Source of the DNA: Flavobacterium sp. 140616W15
GTDB lineage: Bacteria > Bacteroidota > Bacteroidia > Flavobacteriales > Flavobacteriaceae
Direction: 5' to 3'
Assembly (NCBI RefSeq): GCF_003668995.1
Contig: NZ_CP033068.1
Location: 682,001-746,000 of the forward strand
Length of the DNA stretch: 64,000 bases
Part shown: positions 52,699 through 61,200 of the stretch, one piece after another
Layout of the letters: each line of letters begins with the position of its first letter
Position numbering within the stretch: position 1 is the first letter of the stretch
The notes under the pieces: model-generated
Told to the model about the DNA's origin: nothing
Seen by the model: only the letters and a program-made list of their open reading frames with translations
Database searches by the model: none
Made by a program: the position numbers and the translations under genes

Positions 52699-52703
52699 TT
52701 AGT
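52617..52703 (-). repeat. Direct repeat, copy B
   Basis: The counterpart of copy A at 51906-51976, with a 15-bp in-frame insertion that adds four or five residues around LSEM. Recombination between the copies would delete about 710 bp including the 126-aa gene. Confidence 0.85.
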
Positions 52704-52727
52704 AGTACAGCATTTAAATTTACCTGA

Positions 52728-53243
52728 TTATTCATATGGTTCTTCGTTATAAAGCTTGGTCATTTTTTTATATTCTTTAAATAATCCTTCTAATCCGTAT
52801 TCTTTATACTCTTGGGATTTATTAATTTTTTCGATTAATGGTTCAAAAATTTCATATGGTACATGATTAATCATTTTATATGATAAATGATTGTTGATTA
52901 AAAACTTTTCACAGTATAATAAATTACTAATTCGAAATAAATAATTATTACTAATATTTTTCATTTCTATATCTAGGAATATATCTGTTTTTTCCATGAA
53001 AAGCATTATCAATTCTGATGTTTTTATGACACTTTTTTCATAATCATACTTCTTTTTTTCTTGAATAGTTTCATTAAAATGAATTTCGTTATATTTTAAG
53101 CGATTCTTTCTTTTTTTAATTTTTTCAATATCTGTAAGACTACTCCATTCTTTAATATATATGACTGCATCTAAAAAACCTTTTTCTGTAAAAAGTTCAG
53201 CGCTACTATCGTATAATTTTGTAAGTTCTTCTAATTTTCTCAT
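52728..53243 (-). CDS. Candidate immunity protein for the ADP-ribosyltransferase toxin
   Basis: A 171-aa soluble, Lys- and Glu-rich, mainly helical protein with no signal peptide. Its ATG overlaps the stop of the toxin gene by 4 bp, the usual coupling of toxin and immunity genes. Its C-terminal half is clearly related to the protein encoded at 49512-50021. No family is recognised by name. The assignment as immunity protein is inference from position, size and duplication. Confidence 0.72.
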   Translation of the reverse strand: MRKLEELTKLYDSSAELFTEKGFLDAVIYIKEWSSLTDIEKIKKRKNRLKYNEIHFNETIQEKKKYDYEKSVIKTSELIMLFMEKTDIFLDIEMKNISNNYLFRISNLLYCEKFLINNHLSYKMINHVPYEIFEPLIEKINKSQEYKEYGLEGLFKEYKKMTKLYNEEPYE

Positions 53244-56200
53244 AATTCTTGTATTTTATAAATTGTTCCATATTGTGGAGCTGCACCATCTATAGCAACT
53301 TCCAAAGAATTTATCACTTTATTCCTTAAGACTTCTTTTAAAATAAATTTGGAATTACTTTTATGTAAAAATTCATTTTCTTTGGATGCATCAGAAAACA
53401 TTTTGATATTTTTAGCATTTTTTGATTCTATAATAACTAAAGCTCCTTCTCCCGTTTTTCGGATATTATTTTCTATAAATTTAACCGCTATTAATTGATC
53501 GTCGGTACTAGATAAAAAGTTTTCATAAGAGATTTTATCTCCTTCTTTAAAATTATCTAATTTATCCATTTCTACCTTACCTATGCCACGATAGTAAGTT
53601 GAGGGAGATGATTTTATTTTATCTAAAGACCTATTTAATAATTTTTCTATTTCTATAACATCCTCAGCTTTACTTCCTTCAATCAATGATTGATTAAATT
53701 TATAATAAGATACATTAGTGTAAAATTTATAAATAGCTTCTTCTTCTAGAGATAATTCTTTAGCAAATCTCCTAGGTGTAGCTCCACTCAATAAATCGTC
53801 ATAGATATTTTTGAAATCAGCATTTTTCAGAATTTTGTTAATAGAACTTTCCGCTTCTATCACTTTCTCAGTCATTCCAAAAGCTTTCCAGACATCTTCT
53901 TGCTTGGAGATTAATTGTTGTTCTGCTGTGCTAATATCTTTAATCTCGGAAACGGCAATTTTCCAATTTATGTATTTAGCTGCGAGTATGGATTTTATTT
54001 CTTTACTATCCTTAAAAGCTTGTTTTACCTGAGGTGGTAAATTTTTCACAAAACTTCGAATTCCTGTATTTGTTATTAAATTTTTTAATCCAACAACTCC
54101 CATGCTACCATTAAAAATATTAGTAGCAGTAGTTAATTTAGGATGATTTTTTTGAACATATTCTGTATTTACAGCTATATCTCCAGCTGCTCCAGCTACT
54201 TCTGCAAGTGCCCATAAACGCTTGGCTAGAGTTGCGCCTTGAATAATTGCAGGTGCACCCGTTACTATCGTCAATCCATTTAATGCAAGTAAAGAAGATT
54301 TTTCAATAGTATTGCTCTTCAGTTTATCTAAACCAAATTTTAAAAACAAGGCTGGTATCACAATCTCCTGACCCTTTTGATAGCCTGCATTGTTCAAAGC
54401 GATTTCTATCACCTGTAAATCATCATTAAAATCAATCATTACAGGAGTAAGCGGATCCACTTCTATCGTACTGATTATTCGTGGCATTCCTACCGGAGCA
54501 TAATATGCACCAGTTGCATTACCTATAACTGCTTGAATTGCTGTGGCGGTGTGTATTATTCTTATTTTTCCATTATCTGGATTGTATTGAAAACCTTGCT
54601 CATATATTTCAGAAGTACCTGAAATCAAATCATTCAGAGAAAGTATTTTTACCGTTGGTTTTGTAAAATATTTGTCTACAAAATATTCTGGTAAATCACT
54701 AACTGGTATTCTGTCAATCCATGCTTTAGGATTAGACTGATACATCTTTAATAACATCATGTTTAATGATGTATAATTATTACCATCGAAAGGATTTATA
54801 GAATGGTCATTGAACTCATTAATGTAATGCTTTATTAATTTGTTGTTGCCATTTTCTAATAAATCATATAAAGAGCGATATTTTTCTTCTTTTACACTAT
54901 TCATTAGCCTCAATAAGGCTTTTTCGTGTTCATCATCAATGTCTTTTAAAGATGAAATCTTAGTGACTAAGCTCTCAATTTGTTCATATGTGAGTTTTCT
55001 AATGGCACAAATATCAACTTCATTTATTTTCTTAGTTAGTACATTAATGTCAACAGTTTTTATAAGAGTAACAACATCTTCTTTCTGTTTATTTAAAACA
55101 GCAATATCTTTACCATCACAATTCGTATCTACAGAATCACTTCCTTGATTTACACCCTCCACTTGACATGGTATTCTGTCATTAAAGGTCACAAAGCCCT
55201 TTTCTTTGACATCATCTATATTAAAACCTTTTTTATCAGAAAGATAGCTCCACTTAGAACTGTATCTTTCATCATATCCACATTTATCTCTCATCCAAAA
55301 TAATTGTACAACTAGATCAGGTTTTGGCTTATCAATTACTTTAATTTTTAATGGTTCAAGCGAACCTTCTCTAAAATAATTATTTTGGGTTGAATTCCAT
55401 TTATACACAACATCATTTACAGATATCCCCTGTACAGTACCATTCAATGAAGGGGTATTCCTATTGAAAGTCACATAAGTATTTGAGTCTTCATAAGTGA
55501 ATGGTTCCCAATTAGGGGTTAATTGAGCTAATGCAAACTGACCACTAGCTTGACTCTGAAACGCATACAACTTAAACGCAGGATCATTGATTTGTTTCCA
55601 ATCTAGGTGATTTAAAACCGTTCCTGAGCTATAGTCCATTAAGAAATCGGTACCAGATTCTGAAGTCTTGTACCGCTCAAAAGGGTGTTCTAATTTAAAG
55701 ATTCCGTGACCTAATTCGTGCGCAGGAGTTTTTGCTAATCCAGATTTAAATACATACCCAAACTGTCCGTTCAGTCGCATATATCCTTGCTGTCCGGTAC
55801 TTGAAGCCTTATCTGTTACAAAAAGCACATAACTTGATTCTGTACTTTGATATAAACCATTTATCTTTTGCTGGTCTGTACTATAAGTTGAGGTAAGCGT
55901 ATTTTTCTCCGTCTGAATTGTATTTCCAGAAACTAGGCTGTCTATGTTTAATACTTCCTCTTTCTTGAAATTAATCTTTACTCCAACTTTGTTATAAATC
56001 GCCTGAGTATTAGCAATCACTTCATCAAGCCTTTTTTTTGAAATATTATCTGTAGGTACCAGCGCCACATTTACTTCTTTAGGAGAAATATGTACGAGCA
56101 TAAAAGCCCCAATAACCTTCCATTTATTACCTTGTTTAATGGTGGCTAGTATTTGTTCTTCGGCATAACTCAGGTTTCCTTTTACCGTTAGTACAAAGAC

Positions 56201-58201
56201 ATTATCATTTCTTGTAAAGTTGATTTTGGCACCATTTTGGGTTTTAAAAACAATACTATCCGCTTTTACATTCGCATCAGTACTATTTACTGTAGCCAAT
56301 AGAGTATCCGTATCACCATTTAAAACTGCTTTATAAGGCAAAGCAACATCACCTACTTTTTTGTATAACTTTTGTAAAGCTGTAGCTGCGTTATTTGGCA
56401 TTACATCAAAAGCATATTTACTTCCGTTTCCTGAAAAAGCAATTGAGATTCCTTTGGCAGTAAATGCAATGGCCTGACCACTTTTATCTACACCATCGGT
56501 ATTTTCGGGAGATGGTTTTCCTCCTGTTGCGGGCTCTGTAGGTTCATTACTTCCATTTCCATCTTTGTCTACAGTATACGTATTTCCTTTACTATCAGTA
56601 ATGACAGTATCTTTTCCTCCCGGAATGGTTACTTGTTGTCCATCGTTACCATTTACAACAATATCTCCATTGGGATTAATAACAATGTCTTTTATCTCAA
56701 ACGGAACAGTTTCTTCAATTTGCCCACCCTGACCTTCGCCTGTGAAATCTTCTACATCGGTAACGTTTTTCCATTCCGGATTATAACTTGTTTCAACGAT
56801 ACCACTAATCAATTGATAATCGGTATTTACTACAATATTGTTAAACTCAACAGCAATTTTGGCGTCTTTTAGATAAGGTACAATAATATAACCTCTCCCG
56901 GAGTAAGGACTATTCTCGCCTTTGAGTTCAAGAATAGTTACTGGAAAATCTCCAGCTTTAAATGTTTCACTTTGTATTAAATTGGTAAGCGGTTTTTGAT
57001 TCTGAATATTAATCTGGGGTATGATACCGCAATTATAAGCAGGAACACCACTAGTTTCAGTAGGTGTTGTAAATGTGCTGATTCCGGAATAGGTAAACGA
57101 CTGAACGCCATCAGTTGCAGGATCACAACTTGAACCTACTCTGAATTGATAGGTTAAACCTGGCTCTAAATTGGTGATTAAACTTTGTGTGTTTAAACTA
57201 TTTGTCGAAAACCATTGCGCATTACGAACATTTTGTTTTTTATATTGTACCTGATAACGGGTGTGTTCTGGTATTCCTTCCCAAGTAATTTTTACACTTT
57301 TAGAACTTTGAGATTCGCTTAACAAAAAGGTAGGAGCAGGGCAAGAAGCAGTATATTTAAACGAATAAATTTCACTATAGCCATCATTTTTAAATACGGC
57401 GTTTTCGGAAAGTCCTGTTGTAGATATAGCCTTTACTCTCCACGCATAACGCATACCCGGCGTTAGGATTGGCATACTTAAATTATACAACAGTGCAGTT
57501 CCAAAAAGAGTTTCCTCATATAATAAGGGCGACATCTGGAAGGCAAACTGTGGGTCTAGTGTAGGATCAATAAGGCGTTTTAACTCGAACTTATAGGAGA
57601 TATTAGTCGCATTCATCTGGCGCGGAGTCCAGGTAAACATAATATTGGGGAAATCGCTTGAAGCTATTTGCTCATTTTTCTGCGGTGTATTTAAAAGTGG
57701 AGGGTCGTTTAAAATCAAATATAAACTCGCACAGCTTTTTTGCGAAATTCTTTGATTAGTCATATAATCAAACATTTCGAAACAAAAACTATACATGCCT
57801 TCTGGTAATCCGTTGGCATATTGTAAAGCTGTAATTCCCTGCAGGTTTTCTAATCGAAACAAGGCTCCAATATCAGTATTGGTTAAGGTCTGTAATTCGC
57901 CTCCATTGATAAAAATAGGGCGTTGCCCCACCATATAATCGCTGGTTTGTATATGGAGTCCGTTACCTTGTATGTGTAATTTTAAGCGTACTTGTCGTTG
58001 CGATATCGAAATATCGGTAGGATTGACTAACAGCCGCATTTTAGTATCCATACTGGTAGCGTAATCGGATAATTTGACACTGTATGGGCTATTAAAAACA
58101 GGTGTTAATTGGACAGGAAATAATTGGGCATGAGCTCCCCAGCCCCCCAAAACGGAACAAAAAAGAGCAAATAATATTATGTTTTTGAAAAAGTTTTTCA
58201 T
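53240..58201 (-). CDS. Polymorphic toxin: FnIII-like head, zincin domain, ADP-ribosyltransferase tail
   Basis: A 1653-aa secreted protein. Signal peptide MKNFFKNIILFALFCSVLGG, then WGAHAQ. Residues about 27-290 resemble the TANFOR-type domain, about 285-380 is a fibronectin-III domain and about 480-570 is a low-complexity Gly/Asp linker. A zincin site follows: HELGH (828-832), a possible third ligand His 839 and a Met-turn LMDYSSG (854-860). The C-terminal domain (about 1480-1653) has the R-S-E set of mono-ADP-ribosyltransferases: Arg 1538 in YYRGIG, SST (1564-1566) in FLSSTDD, and E1608-N-E1610. ExE usually means arginine modification. The overlapping small gene downstream fits immunity. Release by the zincin and the target are inferred. 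It has no T9SS domain of its own. Confidence 0.82.
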   Translation of the reverse strand: MKNFFKNIILFALFCSVLGGWGAHAQLFPVQLTPVFNSPYSVKLSDYATSMDTKMRLLVNPTDISISQRQVRLKLHIQGNGLHIQTSDYMVGQRPIFINGGELQTLTNTDIGALFRLENLQGITALQYANGLPEGMYSFCFEMFDYMTNQRISQKSCASLYLILNDPPLLNTPQKNEQIASSDFPNIMFTWTPRQMNATNISYKFELKRLIDPTLDPQFAFQMSPLLYEETLFGTALLYNLSMPILTPGMRYAWRVKAISTTGLSENAVFKNDGYSEIYSFKYTASCPAPTFLLSESQSSKSVKITWEGIPEHTRYQVQYKKQNVRNAQWFSTNSLNTQSLITNLEPGLTYQFRVGSSCDPATDGVQSFTYSGISTFTTPTETSGVPAYNCGIIPQINIQNQKPLTNLIQSETFKAGDFPVTILELKGENSPYSGRGYIIVPYLKDAKIAVEFNNIVVNTDYQLISGIVETSYNPEWKNVTDVEDFTGEGQGGQIEETVPFEIKDIVINPNGDIVVNGNDGQQVTIPGGKDTVITDSKGNTYTVDKDGNGSNEPTEPATGGKPSPENTDGVDKSGQAIAFTAKGISIAFSGNGSKYAFDVMPNNAATALQKLYKKVGDVALPYKAVLNGDTDTLLATVNSTDANVKADSIVFKTQNGAKINFTRNDNVFVLTVKGNLSYAEEQILATIKQGNKWKVIGAFMLVHISPKEVNVALVPTDNISKKRLDEVIANTQAIYNKVGVKINFKKEEVLNIDSLVSGNTIQTEKNTLTSTYSTDQQKINGLYQSTESSYVLFVTDKASSTGQQGYMRLNGQFGYVFKSGLAKTPAHELGHGIFKLEHPFERYKTSESGTDFLMDYSSGTVLNHLDWKQINDPAFKLYAFQSQASGQFALAQLTPNWEPFTYEDSNTYVTFNRNTPSLNGTVQGISVNDVVYKWNSTQNNYFREGSLEPLKIKVIDKPKPDLVVQLFWMRDKCGYDERYSSKWSYLSDKKGFNIDDVKEKGFVTFNDRIPCQVEGVNQGSDSVDTNCDGKDIAVLNKQKEDVVTLIKTVDINVLTKKINEVDICAIRKLTYEQIESLVTKISSLKDIDDEHEKALLRLMNSVKEEKYRSLYDLLENGNNKLIKHYINEFNDHSINPFDGNNYTSLNMMLLKMYQSNPKAWIDRIPVSDLPEYFVDKYFTKPTVKILSLNDLISGTSEIYEQGFQYNPDNGKIRIIHTATAIQAVIGNATGAYYAPVGMPRIISTIEVDPLTPVMIDFNDDLQVIEIALNNAGYQKGQEIVIPALFLKFGLDKLKSNTIEKSSLLALNGLTIVTGAPAIIQGATLAKRLWALAEVAGAAGDIAVNTEYVQKNHPKLTTATNIFNGSMGVVGLKNLITNTGIRSFVKNLPPQVKQAFKDSKEIKSILAAKYINWKIAVSEIKDISTAEQQLISKQEDVWKAFGMTEKVIEAESSINKILKNADFKNIYDDLLSGATPRRFAKELSLEEEAIYKFYTNVSYYKFNQSLIEGSKAEDVIEIEKLLNRSLDKIKSSPSTYYRGIGKVEMDKLDNFKEGDKISYENFLSSTDDQLIAVKFIENNIRKTGEGALVIIESKNAKNIKMFSDASKENEFLHKSNSKFILKEVLRNKVINSLEVAIDGAAPQYGTIYKIQEL

Positions 58202-58204
58202 TTT

Positions 58205-61200
58205 TTAATAGATGATAATTTTTTTAACAAGCGTTTGTTGCTCTGTTTCGAGTACTAAAATATACATTCCAGAGGGCAATGAAGTGTTAAAATCGACTTC
58301 GTACTTTTTCTTTCCTGAATCTTTTTTCTGCGTAGCAAATTCTCCTGTAGTAGAAAACAGTCGTAAATTGACTGTACTATTATTCTCTAAATTAATAATA
58401 GCTTTAAAATTACCGTTGCTTGGATTTGGTGTTACTATAAAATCTGTAATAAATTTTGACATTGTACCTACATTTGGTAATGTACTTCGTTTTTCTACTG
58501 TAATGTTTTTATTGTAGGTTGCAAAACAATCTCCTTGTGTTTGTTGCAAACCTATTGTATAAATACCAGTAGCATCAAATTTAAGTGTAATGTATTTTTC
58601 TTTTTGCTCTACAATGCTAACCCCCTTAGGTAGTATCCACTGGGTACTTTCTCCAAAAGGATTACTAGTATTTATCAAAATGACTTCTTCATCTGAGTAA
58701 GCCTGAGAACTAAGTAAAAACTCAGAACTGATTGCCACCTGATTTGTTTTTATTATAATTTCGTCTTCTCCAACACAGCCCAAAGCTGAAGTTACTTTTA
58801 CAGTATAAGTTCCAGCTTTGGTCAAACTTACTTTAGCCTGATTTGATGTAAATCCATTTGTAGCACTCCAACTGTATTGTGCTTTATCATCTGAGATTGT
58901 AGCATCTAGATCTAATACCTGATCGTTGCATAAAGTGCTGTCTTTTCCTAAATCAACCACAATTGGGTTTGGATCTTTTAAAATAAACTTCTTTTTGTAC
59001 ACACAACAATCCGTGCAGGAAATAGTTACTTCATAATTTCCAGCTACCAGATTGTTTAGATCTTTAGTAGTAGCTCCTGTGTTCCATAAAAAACGATACG
59101 GTAAATTTCCGCCAGTAACATTTAGTTCTATTGAACCATCATTACCACTATAACAAGTTGGATTTTTTACTGTTTCGGTAGTAAATATCCCTTTCGGATC
59201 CCCTACAAAAATGCTCCCCTGAACAACACAGCCTTTTGCGTCGGTTGCAATTACAAAGTAGTTGTTTGTCGTTATGTTTTCAATTCTTGCCGTTGTTTCA
59301 CCATTTGTCCACTCATATGTATAAGGCGGAGTTCCGCCAGAAACGTGTGCTTCTGCCCAACCATCATCTCCATTGTTACAACTGGCATTCCCTTTCGTAA
59401 AAGCCAGATTTAGTTTTGCTGGTTCCGACATATATTGGGTAACATCTACTTCTTTTACTAAAACATTATTGACATACGTTCCGAGTTTTATTCCGTTGGC
59501 ATCTTCAATATTTAAGGCATACGTTCCATCAGATACGTTTTCGGCAGTTTCATCCTGATCGTTCCAAATAATCCATGAACCATCTTTTTGCTGTTTCTTC
59601 CAGGTATAAAAATAGGGTAGTGCGTTATTTTTATCTGCCTTTAACTGAATTCCTCCCTTGACATGAGCTACTAAAATTCCGTCCTGCGATTCGTCTCTTT
59701 GGTTGTCTTGTGGATTCGCGTCGGTCTCGTTTCCAAATTCATTACTTACATTACACGAAATAGTACGAACTATCTCAAAAGTAACTTCAAGCGGATCCGG
59801 ATCATCCAAAGTTGTAATTGAATTTGCCACCGTACAACTTATTTTATTTGTTGCTGCTTTATAATTAGCATCACGAACTGTTAGGCTATAGGTTTCCTCA
59901 GGAATCCCGCTTAGAGAGATCGTATAAACACCATTGCTAAAGCTCGTTGTGGTTGTAGTTTGTATTATTTCTTTACTATTTTTCCATTCAAACCAATAGG
60001 AGTTGTCTGGAAAAATTGTTCCACCTGTAACTTCTACAACAATTTTTCCATTGGTAGCTTTGTAAAAACTGGGGTCAAGAACTTCTGTATATTTTATAGA
60101 CAAAGGTGTTGCAGGTTGTAAGATAGTAACACTTTCCTGTGTTGTACATCCTTTAGCATCTGTAATAAACACCCAGTATTCGCCTGCTTTTAGAATCGTA
60201 TTTTCATCAATATCTACTTCATTAGACCATCTATAATCATAAGGAGGCGTTCCTCCCACAACATTTGCTGTAGCCCAACCGTCATTTCCGCCATTACAAA
60301 AAACGTCGCCTTTGGTTATCGTTACAGCTAATTTTGGAGGTTCCTGCATCAATTGTGTCACATCAATTTCCTGTGTGAGCACATTGTTAACATAAGTCCC
60401 TAACATGATCCCGTTTCTGTCTTTTATATTTAAAGCATAATTTCCATGAGAGAGGTTTGAGGCTGTTTCGCTTGTAATGTTAGCTAAAACCGTCCAAGAA
60501 CCATCTGCCTGTTGTTTTTTCCAGTAAAAATAATAAGGCAATCCATTATTTGCAGAAGACGCCAGTGGAGTTCCTCCAGTTACATGGGCTATTAAAATAC
60601 CATCTTGCGACTCGTCACGCTGACCATCTTTTGGAGTTGTATCTTTATCATTTCCAAATTCGTTACTAGTATTACAAGAAATGGTTTGTTTAATTTCGAA
60701 GGTAACTACAAGTGGATCAGGTTCGGTCAATGCGACTTTTGACTCTAATACGGAACAATTAATGATTTGAGTTGTTCCTTCGTTATAATTTTTATCCTTA
60801 ATTGTTAAAAAATAAGTATCGGCAGGAACACCATTTAGAGTAATAGTATAAAATCCATCTTTTAATTCTGTAGATGTAGTTTGTAGCACTCCTACAGAGT
60901 TTTTCCATTCATATTGATATGATTTATCATCATTTGGTGTTCCTCCTGTTATCTTAGCTACAATTCTTCCATTGGTGGCTCCTGAAAAAGTAGGAGTAAA
61001 AATTTCTGTATACTCAATTGCGACAGGAAATTCAGGTTCACTTATTGCAATACTCCCTTTTGTAAAACAGCCTTTTGCATCAATAACTTCAACAGTATAG
61101 GTACCTGCAGTTAAATGAGAAATTTTATTAACGTCAATAATTCCTTCACCTGTATTGTACCAAGTATAGGTATAAGGACTGGATCCTCCTGTAACATTCG

